Positions 1 through 9,724 of a stretch of DNA of 64,000 nucleotides are shown here, in pieces. Both the position numbers and the translations under genes were made by a program. The notes beneath the pieces were generated by a model, which did not search any database, was not told where the DNA came from, and saw only the letters and a list, made by a program, of their open reading frames with translations. Location of the stretch: positions 248,001 through 312,000 of the forward strand of contig NZ_BMXP01000002.1 of the NCBI RefSeq assembly GCF_014651815.1, given 5' to 3'. Source of the stretch: Alteromonas halophila. GTDB taxonomy: Bacteria > Pseudomonadota > Gammaproteobacteria > Enterobacterales > Alteromonadaceae. Position 1 is the first letter of the stretch. Every line of letters starts with the position of its first letter.

Positions 1-359
1 TGGTTGAATTTGCTGAGTCAGCTGCCGACGAAGGCTTTAGTGCGATTATTGCCGGTGCAGGAGGGGCTGCCCATTTGCCTGGGATGATTGCCGCTCACAC
101 ACATTTGCCGGTGTTTGGTTGCCCGGTTAAGTCCAAGGCTTTGAATGGGCTTGATTCGCTGTTATCTATCGTGCAAATGCCCAAAGGGGTCGCGGTAGGC
201 ACCCTGGCTATCGGAGAAGCCGGCGCGGCGAATGCCGGTTTACTGGCTGCACAGGTGGTGGCGCTGCAGGATGAAGCGGTACGCGATGCCATTATTGCAT
301 TCAGAAAAACGCAGACCGACACCGTATTGAGTAATGCCAGTCTGGAGCTAGATGAATGA
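1..359 (+). CDS. purE: N5-carboxyaminoimidazole ribonucleotide mutase, C-terminal part
   Basis: Cut by the left window edge; the frame is open from base 3 to the TGA at 357-359. PurE converts N5-CAIR to CAIR in cytoplasmic purine synthesis. The visible part carries the family's [10 protein letters not shown] nucleotide-binding loop, followed by the [18 protein letters not shown] segment and the [12 protein letters not shown] helix, all typical of class I PurE. The stop codon overlaps the purK start (ATGA), so the two are translationally coupled, the usual purEK arrangement. Confidence 0.95.
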   Translation, partial: VEFAESAADEGFSAIIAGAGGAAHLPGMIAAHTHLPVFGCPVKSKALNGLDSLLSIVQMPKGVAVGTLAIGEAGAANAGLLAAQVVALQDEAVRDAIIAFRKTQTDTVLSNASLELDE

Positions 360-1495
360 GAGTACTGATTTACGGTGCCGGGCAACTGGCGCAAATGATG
401 TATCTGGCGGGCTGCCCGCTGGGGATTGAAGTTCAGGCCGTGGACGTGAAAGATGACAGTGTTGTGCATCCGGTATCAAAACTGCCACTGGAGTTGAACC
501 TGACGCAGGCCATTGAAGCGGCAGATGCCCTGTCAGTGGAATTTGAGCATGTCCCTGAGCGCTTACTTGAACAGGCCGCCGCATCTGACAAATTGCTTCC
601 CTCGATGAGCAACATCCTGATTGGTGCAGACAGGGTGCGTGAGAAAAAACTGCTGGAGAGTCTGAATGTGCCCAACTGTGCGCACAGACTCGTAACGGAT
701 CTGACGCAACTGGATGAATGTGTTGAGTCACTTGGTGAGCGACTCATAATCAAGGCCAGTCGTGACGGGTATGATGGCTATGGCCAGTGGCGTCTGACCG
801 ACAGAAGCAAACTGGATGCACTCAAGCAGTCATTACAAGGCCTGGACCTTGATGCAGTTCCGCTTATTGTCGAGCAAATGGTCGACTTTGACCGGGAGCT
901 TTCCATGGTTGGTGTCAGAGACAAGCAGGGCAATATCAGCACCTATCCCCTGGCGGAGAACCTCCATTATAAGGGACAGTTGCATGTGTCAGTTGCGCCA
1001 GCGCCTGAGGTTGATACTGAACTGCAGAAGCGGGCTGCGCATATCTTTGAAACGCTGGCCAGCGGTATGGATTACGTCGGCGTGCTGGCCGTCGAAATGT
1101 TTCAGTGTGGTGACACTCTGCTGGTCAATGAGCTGGCGCCGCGCGTGCACAACTCCGGGCACTGGACGCAGTCAGGTAGCGTAACCGACCAGTTTGAAAA
1201 CCACCTTCGTGCTGTGTGTGGGCTGCCACTGGGTGATGTGGCTGCAATTGGCGTCAGCGCGATGGTGAATATCATTGGCTGTGGCAGCTTTTCCAGAGAA
1301 CTTTTGAGTATAAAAGGCAGCCACTTACACTGGTACGGCAAAACTGTGCGTGAAAAGCGCAAGATGGGACACATCAATGTAGGGGCCGCGGATTACGCCG
1401 AACTGGGCGATAAACTTGCGGCACTGAGTCAGTATTTACCGCTTGAGTTCTTTCCTAAACTGGAAAAAGAAGCACGGCGTTTACGCAACGCTTGA
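356..1495 (+). CDS. purK: N5-carboxyaminoimidazole ribonucleotide synthetase (ATP-grasp)
   Basis: 379 residues; the ATG overlaps the purE stop. PurK makes N5-CAIR from AIR, bicarbonate and ATP, feeding PurE. The N-terminal pre-ATP-grasp Rossmann part begins [14 protein letters not shown]. The central ATP-grasp region has the [13 protein letters not shown] loop (about 133-146) and the late [15 protein letters not shown] metal/ATP motif (about 258-272), both diagnostic. It is slightly longer than the approximately 355 residues of the E. coli enzyme. The stop lies inside the -35 region of the tRNA promoter that follows. Confidence 0.96.
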   Translation: MRVLIYGAGQLAQMMYLAGCPLGIEVQAVDVKDDSVVHPVSKLPLELNLTQAIEAADALSVEFEHVPERLLEQAAASDKLLPSMSNILIGADRVREKKLLESLNVPNCAHRLVTDLTQLDECVESLGERLIIKASRDGYDGYGQWRLTDRSKLDALKQSLQGLDLDAVPLIVEQMVDFDRELSMVGVRDKQGNISTYPLAENLHYKGQLHVSVAPAPEVDTELQKRAAHIFETLASGMDYVGVLAVEMFQCGDTLLVNELAPRVHNSGHWTQSGSVTDQFENHLRAVCGLPLGDVAAIGVSAMVNIIGCGSFSRELLSIKGSHLHWYGKTVREKRKMGHINVGAADYAELGDKLAALSQYLPLEFFPKLEKEARRLRNA

Positions 1496-1519
1496 CAACC
1501 GCCGCTGCTTGCATACAAT
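1492..1519 (+). promoter_or_regulatory. sigma70-type promoter of tRNA-Thr
   Basis: A perfect -35 TTGACA (1492-1497), a 16-base spacer and -10 TACAAT (1514-1519). It is followed by the GC-rich stretch ACGCACCGC, the kind of discriminator expected at stringently controlled stable-RNA promoters. The -35 box overlaps the purK stop codon. The transcript would start near 1526 and carry about 68 bases of leader before the tRNA. Confidence 0.75.
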
Positions 1520-1593
1520 ACGCACCGCTTCGATGCAAAGCAGTGCCAGGCACCAGTCTGGTATGCTGCGATAAGATGCGATTTTCTTTCGGT

Positions 1594-1669
<76 letters not shown>

Positions 1670-1747
1670 TCTTCCCCTCTTCCTTATTTCCCCCGGTTGG
1701 CATAGACTGGCTTTCACATTTGGTGAATGCTTATTGGTGGAAAATTA

Positions 1748-2221
1748 ATGGTTTTTTTACGCAGAACCCTGGCGTTTATTGCAGTACTACTTTTATCTCC
1801 CTGCACGCTTGCTGAATCGCTGATGGTACACGACGCGTATGCGAAGGCGACCTTTCCCATGGCGCAGACGGGGGCGGCCTATTTCACATTGCACAATGCG
1901 TCTGCCACACCGCGCAAACTGCTTGGTGTTGAAGTCGATGCGTCGGTGGCTGACGAGGCGCAGTTACATACCACCGAGATGCAGGGCGAAATGATGCGTA
2001 TGCGCGAGGTGTCCGAGGGATTGCTTATTAAAGCCGGTGAAGAAAAACAGCTCACACCTGGCGGTTATCATGTGATGATGATGGGGCTTGCAGAAGGCTT
2101 AAAGGAAGGGCAGACCTTTGCTCTGCAGCTGGTATTCGACAATGGCGAAACACTTGAAACCACCGTCACTGTCAGAGCCGCCGACTCCGATAGCGGGCAT
2201 CACCATCACGGCCACAATTAA
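1748..2221 (+). CDS. periplasmic copper chaperone PCuA(C)-type
   Basis: 157 residues from ATG 1748, chosen over ATG 1727 because GGTGGA lies about 8 bases upstream. A signal peptide (residues 1-22, ending LSPCTLA) is followed by one PCuAC domain. The copper motif is seen: an H...M pair at HTTEM, another Met soon after, and an HVMMMGL segment 20-odd residues later. In the family these Met/His side chains bind Cu(I) and deliver it to cytochrome oxidase in the periplasm. The protein ends in a His-rich tail (GHHHHGHN), a common metal-binding extension. No oxidase genes lie nearby. Confidence 0.9.
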   Translation: MVFLRRTLAFIAVLLLSPCTLAESLMVHDAYAKATFPMAQTGAAYFTLHNASATPRKLLGVEVDASVADEAQLHTTEMQGEMMRMREVSEGLLIKAGEEKQLTPGGYHVMMMGLAEGLKEGQTFALQLVFDNGETLETTVTVRAADSDSGHHHHGHN

Positions 2222-2243
2222 TCCAATATTCTTAATAAATGGT

Positions 2244-2258
2244 ATCTATATAATAGAT
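2244..2258. promoter_or_regulatory. palindrome over a -10 box upstream of dps
   Basis: A perfect inverted repeat ATCTAT-ATA-ATAGAT. It contains a TATAAT hexamer (2249-2254) placed 58 bases before the Dps start. No good -35 box is seen, as expected for an activated or alternative-sigma promoter. Possibly an operator for a redox or metal regulator; the element is seen, the role is inferred. Confidence 0.4.
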
Positions 2259-2311
2259 TGTACTTAATCTCTTTAATCAGTTTATCCTGTATATAAAGAA
2301 AAGGAGGAAAC

Positions 2312-2785
2312 ATGACAAAGATTGATATCGGTATTTCAGAAGGTGACCGTAACGATATAGCAAAAGGTATCGCTAAGTTACTGGCAGACTCTTACACGCT
2401 GTATCTGCAAACACACAATTTCCACTGGAACGTCACTGGACCGCAGTTTCGTGAACTCCACCTGATGTTCGAGGAACATTATACTGAGCTGGCAGAAGCC
2501 GTAGATGAAATTGCTGAGCGGATCAGAACACTTGGTGTGGCCGCGCCTGGCACATATAAGGCGTTTGCTGAACTCAGTGCCATAGAAGAAGTTGAAGGTG
2601 TGCCAGAAGCGAGTGAAATGGTGCGTTTGCTGTGCCACGGCCATGAGCAGGTGGTTAAAACCAGCAGAGAGGTTCTGAAGCTGGCGCAGGACGCAGACGA
2701 TGAATCTACAGCGGCGCTGGTGTCAGATCGTATGCGCGTTCATGAAAAAACCGCGTGGATGCTGCGCGCAATGTTGCCTGATTAA
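2312..2785 (+). CDS. dps: Dps-family DNA-binding ferritin-like protein
   Basis: 157 residues with a strong AAGGAGG site before ATG 2312. Dps proteins form dodecamers that oxidise iron with peroxide, store it and can coat DNA. The ferroxidase-site motif is seen at [15 protein letters not shown], with the partner acidic residues in [22 protein letters not shown]. The N-terminus is short and not very Lys-rich, so DNA binding may be weak. A palindrome overlaps the likely promoter upstream. The next gene starts 8 bases downstream, so cotranscription is likely. Confidence 0.93.
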   Translation: MTKIDIGISEGDRNDIAKGIAKLLADSYTLYLQTHNFHWNVTGPQFRELHLMFEEHYTELAEAVDEIAERIRTLGVAAPGTYKAFAELSAIEEVEGVPEASEMVRLLCHGHEQVVKTSREVLKLAQDADDESTAALVSDRMRVHEKTAWMLRAMLPD

Positions 2786-2793
2786 GGGGAGCT

Positions 2794-3897
2794 ATGAAAC
2801 GCGTTTTAGCAGGATTATCAATCGCAGCGCTTGCATCACTGGCGGCACAGAGTGTCGCCAGTGATTCAGTGAATGTTGACGAGCTGGCTACCGGGTTGTC
2901 TCACCCCTGGGGCATGGCGTTTTTACCCGACGGTCGCATGGTGATAACAGAGCGAACAGGCACAATGCGCCTTTACTCGCCTGACGAAGGCGTCAGTGAA
3001 CCGTTGACGGGTGTACCAAACGTTGATGCAGTCAACCAGGGCGGGCTGCTGGATATTACGCTTGATCCAAACTTCGCTGAGAATCAGACCCTTTATTTCT
3101 GCTACAGCAAACCGGGTCAGGACGGTAACAGCTCAAGTGTCGCAAAGGCTGAGCTGCGTAATAACGCACTGCATAATGTGCAAAACATCTTCACCGCACA
3201 GCCGCTTGTCGATAATGGCTTTCATTTTGGATGCCGGCTGGCCTTTGATCGTCAGCAGCATCTCTTTATAACGCTGGGCGATCGCTATAAATACATGGAT
3301 GAAGCGCAAAATACCGATAACCATTTTGGTAAAATTGTGCGGGTCCACACAGACGGCAGTGCGCCCGATGATAACCCGTTTATTGAGGGGGATGCGCCAG
3401 AAATCTACAGCTATGGTCATCGCAATGTTCAGGGGCTGACAGTCCATCCTGAGACCGGCAAGGTGTGGGCGATGGAGCATGGACCTAAAGGCGGTGATGA
3501 GGTCAATCTGCTGGAGAAAGGGGCTAACTACGGGTGGCCTGTTATCACGTATGGTATCGACTATGACGGCGATATTATTTCGGATAAGACGCACAAAGAA
3601 GGCATGAAACAGCCTGTGCTGTACTGGGACCCCTCTATTGCGCCCAGCGGTATGGTGTTTTATGACGGCGAGCCCTTTGCTGACTGGCAGGGAGATTTAC
3701 TGGTTGGTGCGCTTAAGTTTACCCACCTTCGTCGTATTGAGATGGAACAGGGGGCGCCTGGTGACCAGCATGAATACCTGAAAGATCGCAAAGAGCGCAT
3801 ACGCGACGTTGATGTGGGGCCTGATGGGTATATCTATTTGCTCACTGACGCACCAGACGGGAAGTTGCTCAAACTGTCACCTGCTGAAAAACAGTGA
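2794..3897 (+). CDS. PQQ-dependent aldose sugar dehydrogenase (YliI/Asd family)
   Basis: 367 residues, ATG 2794 with GGGGAG before it. A signal peptide (1-22) sends it to the periplasm. The body is a six-bladed soluble glucose dehydrogenase-type propeller: GLSHPWGMAFLPDG at the start, then the conserved MEHGPKGGDEVN and GANYGWPVITYG blocks and the late DVDVGPDGYIYLLTD segment. Relatives oxidise aldose sugars with PQQ and calcium. No PQQ synthesis genes are in the window. Cotranscribed with dps by spacing. Confidence 0.9.
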   Translation: MKRVLAGLSIAALASLAAQSVASDSVNVDELATGLSHPWGMAFLPDGRMVITERTGTMRLYSPDEGVSEPLTGVPNVDAVNQGGLLDITLDPNFAENQTLYFCYSKPGQDGNSSSVAKAELRNNALHNVQNIFTAQPLVDNGFHFGCRLAFDRQQHLFITLGDRYKYMDEAQNTDNHFGKIVRVHTDGSAPDDNPFIEGDAPEIYSYGHRNVQGLTVHPETGKVWAMEHGPKGGDEVNLLEKGANYGWPVITYGIDYDGDIISDKTHKEGMKQPVLYWDPSIAPSGMVFYDGEPFADWQGDLLVGALKFTHLRRIEMEQGAPGDQHEYLKDRKERIRDVDVGPDGYIYLLTDAPDGKLLKLSPAEKQ

Positions 3898-4131
3898 AGT
3901 GCAGACGGGCAAACCCGGTTTGTCGTTCAGCTGGTGAGGGGCTGGCGTGGTGGTAAAGCAATGCATAAAAAAGTGCATAGGTGGGTGCGTTACGCCCCTT
4001 CGTCAGCGAGAACAACTGTCACTGCAGGGCAGCACTGCCATGCGGTGTCATCAGGCACCCTGTCAGGCGTTATAGTACTTAGTACAGTGTGAAGCGCTGT
4101 GTATGCAGATCGTATTGCATCACCGTGCTGT

Positions 4132-7100
4132 TTACTGGGTCAGTTGACTGGCAAAGCGTTCCAGTTCAGCCAGAATAATTTCCAGTTGTACTGGTTTATT
4201 AAAGTGCCCATCGAACCCTGCTGCTTTGGTACTGCGTCGTGCTTCCTGATGCCCGTACCCGGTGATAGCCAGAAACAGCGTGCCCGCAGTTAGTTGCGGC
4301 TTCAGATGCTGGATGAGCTCGGTGCCGCTCATATCAGGCAGACCAATGTCCAGAAGCGCAACGTTGGGAGCAAACGATGCGCATTTGTCTATGGCTTCCT
4401 GCGCAGTGTTGAACACTTCAACTTCACAGCCCTTCAGGCTTAGTATCATCGCCAGACCATCTGACACGGTTTCATTGTCATCTACCAGCATGACACGCAG
4501 CTTATTAAGGTTGGAAAAGTCGTCGGCAGCTTTCGCTGACACTTCCAGTGTCGGTGTGTCACCACTGCCAATTGGCGCCGATGTGATAGGCAGGGTGAGC
4601 GAAACGCAGGTGCCCTTATTTTCGCCGTCACTGAAGATAGAGACGTTACCGTTGTGCAGTTCAGCAATCTGTTTTACCAGCGATAGCCCAATTCCCAGAC
4701 CATTATTGGCCCGGGTTTTCTTGTCCTTAATCTGCTGAAATGCTTCAAATACTTTTTCCCGGTAACGCATGTCCAGGCCAATACCCGAGTCAACGATATT
4801 GATGACCAGACGGTCCTCATTGCGCACCATTTCGACCTCAATCGATCCGCCTTCGGGCGTAAATTTAGCCGCATTATTAATGATATTGTTGATCACCTGC
4901 TGGATCCTGACGCGGTCCAGGTAGGTGATAATCACTTCGTCAGGCAATGTCAGTCGCATAGACTGTTTATTCTGTTCAATCGAGGAGGTGAAGTTTTGAA
5001 TTACCTCTTCAAGCAGCGTATTAACATTCACCGACGATTTTTCAAGCTTCACTTCGCCGCGGGATATGCGGGTCAGATCCAACAACTCATCAAGCAGCGA
5101 TGAAACCAGGCTCACATTGCTTTTCATGGTGCCCAGTGCCCAGTCGAGCTTGCTGCTGTCATGGTCAATAATTTGCACTGCGGCACTGATAGAGGCCAGC
5201 GGATTGCGGATCTCATGGCCCAGCGTCGCTAAGAAGTCATTCTTCTTATCATTCGCTTCCTGCAGCTCTTTAACCGCAAATTTGAGTGAGGATTCCAGTT
5301 TTCGCTGGCGGGTAATGTCAGTCACCATGCCGATCATCTTCACCGGTTCATCCCCGTCAAACAGCACCTGACCATTCGCTTCAATCCAGGTCAGCTTTTT
5401 CGTGATCTGGCTGATTACCCGGTACACCGCATGATAGTGGCCGTCACCTTTAGGGTCCCTGGAAGCTGCAATCGCATCAGAAACTGCCTGGCGATCGTCT
5501 TCGTGCATCGCCTGATAGAAATCTTCAACCGTTACCTGATTGCCGTGTATTCCCCAAACATTATCGAGCATCTGATCCCAGTCGATATACTGCTCAGAGA
5601 AGACCCACTCAAACGAGCCCATGTGGCTTGAGTCTTTGGCAATACGCAGACGGTTTTCGTTGGCCCGTAATTCCTGCTCCATGCCCTGACGATGTATGGC
5701 CACGGACAGAATATTGGCTGCTGACATCAAAAAGTGGATATCTTCGTCGTTAAAGACGCGTTTATGCTTGGTATGAACACTCAGTACGCCGTAGGGGTGG
5801 CTGCCATATTCAATAATGCAACTCATCCCACTGGTGATTTTGTGCTCGTTAAGCAGATCAGAACCTGAGAACCGTTGTTCACTTTGCAGGTCTTCCACAA
5901 TCACTGGCTCGGTTGTCGACAATGCAAATCCTGCCTGGGACGCATTTTTCGCAGGCACCGTTACTGTGCCTACCAGACCACTATCCCAGCCTATCCCAGC
6001 AGTCATCAGCAGATTATCTTCATCAGGCTGGTATTTAAGCACTTTGCAGAAATCGACATTAAGGGTATGAGATACTTCACGGACTAACTGGTCCATGAGG
6101 TTTTCCGTGTCTTCTGTACTGAGGGCCTTAATGCCCAGTTTGGCAATGACAGCATGCTGCTCGCTGCTGGCCTTGAGCCGATCTGCGGTGGTTTTGAGAC
6201 TGGTAATATCGACAAAGGTGATAACCACCCCATCCACTTTTCGTGACTCTGTCTGGTAGGGCAGGATCTTACGGTCAAACCACTTGCCATCGGCATGAAT
6301 TTGCTTCTCGCTGGCCTCGAGACTGTCTAATACATGTTTTGCTTCTTCCAGCGTGTGTTCATCGATCAGGTCCCGGCAAACTTCACTAATTGGCTGATCG
6401 ATATCCTGTGATCCAATCCTTAGCAGGCGTTCGGCGGCAGGCGTATAGCGCTTAATCTTAAACTCGCTGGAAAGAAAAATGGTAGCCAGGTTGGTACTGC
6501 CAAAAAAGTTTTTGATGTCATCATGGGTGGTCGAGAGTTCATCAATTTTGTCTTTCAGTTGCGCGTTGACCGTCGTCAGCTCTTCATTCAGTGAGCGCAG
6601 CTCTTCGGTACTTGCTTCAAGCTCTTCATTCGACGACTGCAGTTCTTCGTTTGTCGATAAGGCTTCTTCATGGGCGGCTTTAAGCTCTTCTGTGCTGGTC
6701 TCCAGCTCTTCTACCGTATTTTGCAGCTCATCTTTAGTTTCGCGCAGCTCACGTTCCATCGCATCAATCATTGAATCCTGGTCATGATGACTGACCAGGT
6801 CCGAAGTAAACCCCGACTCTGCGGGTTTGTCTGCAATTTCTTCGAAGGTAATAATTACGCTACCTTCACCCCGTCCGCTGTCTGCTGCGGGCGTAATCAC
6901 GCAGCGGAAGTTTACATGGTCGTGGGTATGTAAAGCCGTTTGCGGGAGGTGAATACTGACCCGCTCACCGGTTTTTTTGGCTTTATAGATTCCACTGCGC
7001 ATACGGGTTCTAATTTCCGGAAACAGCATGGGGTACAGGTTCAGCGCGGCTTGCCCTTCTTCCGGCAATTGCAAAAACTTATTCACATTGCCGTGGAAGT

Positions 7101-8700
7101 AGGTAATCGTGTTTTGCTCATTGACAATAATCGACGGCTTAACGGCCGCCAGCAGCGTTTGCTTGTGCCAGTTGTCCTCAGCCAGTTGCCGCTCTTCGCG
7201 GCTTTGCTTAGGCTTGCCTCTTTTCTTGTCCTCAAAGAAAGAGGGAAGCTCAGAAGGCAGACGCTGGACATTTTCCCGTTCTCGGCGACTGAAAATACGC
7301 CACTTCTTAGACAGGGGGGCAAACACCCGTTTGTAATCACCAATGCTCTCCGAGCTTCCTAAAAACAAGTACCCCTTGGGCAACAGTGAATAGAAAAATG
7401 ATTTCAGTACGCGCTGCTGAGCAGACTGTTGCAGGTAAATCAGCAGGTTTCTGCAACTGACAAGGTGAAGCTTGGAAAACGGCGGATCAGCATAAACATT
7501 TTGCTGTGCAAAAGAGATACAGTCGCGGATACGGCCTTTAACAGTGGCGTAGCCGTCTTCTCCCACATTAAAGTACTTGTGGGTCAGCGTTTTCGGTAGC
7601 TCTGAAATAATACTATTAGGATAAACACCGCGCCGGGCGACCTGAATTGCCTCAGCATCTATGTCTGTGGCAAAGACCCGTAGCCCCAGCAATTTGCCAG
7701 ACTTTTCGATCTGTTCGGTTAATAAAATGGCGATAGTGTAAGCTTCTTCACCACTGGCACAGCCGGGTACCCAGACCCGAACATCCTGGCCTTCGTCAAC
7801 TTCAGAGACAATGGTGGCAAGCACCTGGCTATCGAGTATTTCAAACGCTTCCCGGTCACGGAAAAAGTCCGTCACGTTGATCAGCAGGTCACGCATTAAC
7901 GCATTACGTTCTTCAGTATTCTGGCGGAGTGAGTCCAGGTATTCCCCGGCGTTGTGCAGACCAAGCAGGCTCATACGGCGATAAAGCCTGCGTTTTACGG
8001 TGCTGTCTTTGTACTGACTGAGATCAAAGTTTTCCTGTGCTTTTAGCAGCGCACGGATGTTGGTCATATCATTTGCCGGAGCAACATCGTCTTCGTCAAA
8101 GTCATGGTAGGGATGCGACGCATAATCGAGCAACAGATCAGGAATGTCTTCCAGCGGCATGGTTTCGTCGACAACACCTGCCAGAATCGCGGTTTTGGGC
8201 ATGCTGTCGTATTGTGCACTGTCTGGGTTCTGGACAATGGCCAGTCCACCAGCTGCTTTTAGAGTGCGCAGGCCTGCTGTGCCGTCGCTACCTGCACCCG
8301 AAAATACCAGACCGACCGCTCGTGATTTGTAGTTGTTAGCCAGAGAGCGAAACAGGTGGTCAATCGCCATTCTGGAGCCCAGTTGATCTTTTTGCTCGGT
8401 AATATTCAGCGTATAGCCGTCAACTTCAATGTACTGACCCGGCGGAAGAATGTACGCATGGCCTGGCTCAATTTTTTCATTGTGTTTTGCCTGACTACAG
8501 GGGAATTCGGTTTCACGCTCCAGAATTTCTGACAGTAAACTGTCATGATTCGGGTCCATATGCTGAGCAACAATGAAAGAGATTGGTATGTCGTTGTGGA
8601 CGGCTTTGAAAAAGCGTTTGAGGGCTTCCAGTCCGCCAGCCGACGCCCCAACACCAACCACCAGATGGGCGTTGTTCTTTTTATTATCGCTATCGCTCAC
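4132..8700 (-). CDS. CheB-CheR-PAS-GAF hybrid histidine kinase with C-terminal receiver
   Basis: About 1522 residues from a GTG at 8700 with AGAGGG upstream; ATG 8757 would add 19 residues. Domain order (rough): CheB methylesterase without its usual receiver (12-200; GASAGG serine loop, AQHMDPNHDS, SGAGSDGT), CheR SAM methyltransferase (220-490; WVPGCASGEEAYT), a long Glu-rich coiled coil (635-715), PAS (720-840), GAF (860-1000), PAS (1010-1130), HisKA (FLATLGHEIRNPLASI), HATPase (NNAAKFTPEGG) and a receiver (LLDIGLPDMSG). Such fusions act in cytoplasmic stress or chemosensory-like signalling. No chemotaxis genes lie nearby, so its target is unknown. Confidence 0.92.
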   Translation of the reverse strand: MSDSDNKKNNAHLVVGVGASAGGLEALKRFFKAVHNDIPISFIVAQHMDPNHDSLLSEILERETEFPCSQAKHNEKIEPGHAYILPPGQYIEVDGYTLNITEQKDQLGSRMAIDHLFRSLANNYKSRAVGLVFSGAGSDGTAGLRTLKAAGGLAIVQNPDSAQYDSMPKTAILAGVVDETMPLEDIPDLLLDYASHPYHDFDEDDVAPANDMTNIRALLKAQENFDLSQYKDSTVKRRLYRRMSLLGLHNAGEYLDSLRQNTEERNALMRDLLINVTDFFRDREAFEILDSQVLATIVSEVDEGQDVRVWVPGCASGEEAYTIAILLTEQIEKSGKLLGLRVFATDIDAEAIQVARRGVYPNSIISELPKTLTHKYFNVGEDGYATVKGRIRDCISFAQQNVYADPPFSKLHLVSCRNLLIYLQQSAQQRVLKSFFYSLLPKGYLFLGSSESIGDYKRVFAPLSKKWRIFSRRERENVQRLPSELPSFFEDKKRGKPKQSREERQLAEDNWHKQTLLAAVKPSIIVNEQNTITYFHGNVNKFLQLPEEGQAALNLYPMLFPEIRTRMRSGIYKAKKTGERVSIHLPQTALHTHDHVNFRCVITPAADSGRGEGSVIITFEEIADKPAESGFTSDLVSHHDQDSMIDAMERELRETKDELQNTVEELETSTEELKAAHEEALSTNEELQSSNEELEASTEELRSLNEELTTVNAQLKDKIDELSTTHDDIKNFFGSTNLATIFLSSEFKIKRYTPAAERLLRIGSQDIDQPISEVCRDLIDEHTLEEAKHVLDSLEASEKQIHADGKWFDRKILPYQTESRKVDGVVITFVDITSLKTTADRLKASSEQHAVIAKLGIKALSTEDTENLMDQLVREVSHTLNVDFCKVLKYQPDEDNLLMTAGIGWDSGLVGTVTVPAKNASQAGFALSTTEPVIVEDLQSEQRFSGSDLLNEHKITSGMSCIIEYGSHPYGVLSVHTKHKRVFNDEDIHFLMSAANILSVAIHRQGMEQELRANENRLRIAKDSSHMGSFEWVFSEQYIDWDQMLDNVWGIHGNQVTVEDFYQAMHEDDRQAVSDAIAASRDPKGDGHYHAVYRVISQITKKLTWIEANGQVLFDGDEPVKMIGMVTDITRQRKLESSLKFAVKELQEANDKKNDFLATLGHEIRNPLASISAAVQIIDHDSSKLDWALGTMKSNVSLVSSLLDELLDLTRISRGEVKLEKSSVNVNTLLEEVIQNFTSSIEQNKQSMRLTLPDEVIITYLDRVRIQQVINNIINNAAKFTPEGGSIEVEMVRNEDRLVINIVDSGIGLDMRYREKVFEAFQQIKDKKTRANNGLGIGLSLVKQIAELHNGNVSIFSDGENKGTCVSLTLPITSAPIGSGDTPTLEVSAKAADDFSNLNKLRVMLVDDNETVSDGLAMILSLKGCEVEVFNTAQEAIDKCASFAPNVALLDIGLPDMSGTELIQHLKPQLTAGTLFLAITGYGHQEARRSTKAAGFDGHFNKPVQLEIILAELERFASQLTQ

Positions 8701-8922
8701 ATCGCCCTCTTTGGCACTGAAAATACTATCGACGAAAGAGTAGCAAGTGCCAGTCATTGCGTCCAATCAATTCCCTGCTGCTTTGTTCATCGAAGGCAGC
8801 AGGACTTGCTACAGGAAACATGTAAGAATAACGAAATCGTCACATCGACGTATCCTGAACGTGTATTCTGTACTCATTCGCGGCCTTGCAACTTAAGGTA
8901 TGACAACATTAAGGAAACTTGG

Positions 8923-9693
8923 ATGCAAAGATCAATCAGTGTAGCGCTGGCTTTACTAATTTGTATCGCCGGCTGTGCCAGTCAAGGCGAAAATAGCAAC
9001 CACAGGACACCCACATCGGCATCTTCGGTAACAGAAGATGGGACACCCACCTCGTCGACCCGACAGCAAGGCAAAACACCCTCCTCTTTGTCAGAGGGTG
9101 TATGGCGGGTTGAGCGTATTGATAAGGAGGAGGTCGTTGATGGCAGTGGTGTCACCTTAGATCTTTCACAGGCTGGGAGTGTGAGCGGCTCAACCGGGTG
9201 TAACCGCTATACCGGTGAGCTTGATGCATCTGACGGCCGGTTTCGCACTGGTAAACTGGTAACGACCCGGCGCGCATGTGCTCCTGCGATTGCGAAGCAG
9301 GAAGCGCAGTTTCTTGAGGCGCTGGAGGCCTCGGTCAGCTATGGCATGAAAGCAGGCACTGGGTTGATTCTTAAGGATGACAGGCAGCAGACACGGCTTG
9401 TACTGACAGAAGTTGTGTCGGCTGACAATGCACAGCAGCTCCCGCAGGATGGTGCGTCACGTCAGATTATTGCGTTTCATTGTGAAGGCTTTGGCATAGT
9501 GGGCGTTCGCTTTCTGGGCGCAGATACAATTGAATTGTCAATGAATGGAAATACCAGTGTGTTGCCCCGCAAGGTGACGGCATCAGGTGCCCAGTATGCC
9601 GACGATAACCTGGTGTTCTGGAACAAAGGCGATGAAGCGCTGCTGCGAATTGCAAAGCAGGACTATCAGTGCCAGCGCAAAGAGAATAAATAG
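8923..9693 (+). CDS. lipoprotein with META (HslJ-like) and MliC-like domains
   Basis: 256 residues from ATG 8923 (AAGGA upstream); the frame stays open further upstream over the divergent kinase gene but has no site there. The lipobox LLICIAGC gives a lipoprotein. A Thr/Ser-rich linker (about 25-60) follows, then a META/DUF306 domain with STGCNRYTG and RRACAP. The C-terminal part (about 175-250) resembles MliC/PliC inhibitors of C-type lysozyme, with ASGAQYADDNLVFWNKGDEA. META proteins are linked to heat and novobiocin tolerance. The linker coding DNA contains two hairpins (see repeat entry). Confidence 0.85.
   Translation: MQRSISVALALLICIAGCASQGENSNHRTPTSASSVTEDGTPTSSTRQQGKTPSSLSEGVWRVERIDKEEVVDGSGVTLDLSQAGSVSGSTGCNRYTGELDASDGRFRTGKLVTTRRACAPAIAKQEAQFLEALEASVSYGMKAGTGLILKDDRQQTRLVLTEVVSADNAQQLPQDGASRQIIAFHCEGFGIVGVRFLGADTIELSMNGNTSVLPRKVTASGAQYADDNLVFWNKGDEALLRIAKQDYQCQRKENK
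9005..9050. repeat. REP-like hairpin flanked by direct repeats inside the lipoprotein linker
   Basis: GGACACCCAC occurs at 9005-9014 and again at 9041-9050. Between them lies a perfect 7-bp hairpin, CATCTTC-GGTAACA-GAAGATG (9020-9040). A second hairpin, CACCCTC/GAGGGTG, follows at 9077-9100. All of it is translated as flexible linker. It looks like a small palindromic element captured in frame. The same 10-mer stands intergenically at 38791. Confidence 0.45.
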
Positions 9694-9724
9694 AACGTGG
9701 CGCAGAAACAGGCCAGGCAGCAAT

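Noticed and set aside
3898..4131. Small RNA or terminator after the sugar dehydrogenase
   Set aside because: Short palindromes (CAAACC-C-GGTTTG) occur but without a T-run or promoter.
8545..8922. N-terminal extension of the lipoprotein gene antisense to the kinase gene
   Set aside because: The frame is open, but it lacks a signal and ribosome site; the lipobox start at 8923 with AAGGA is far better.
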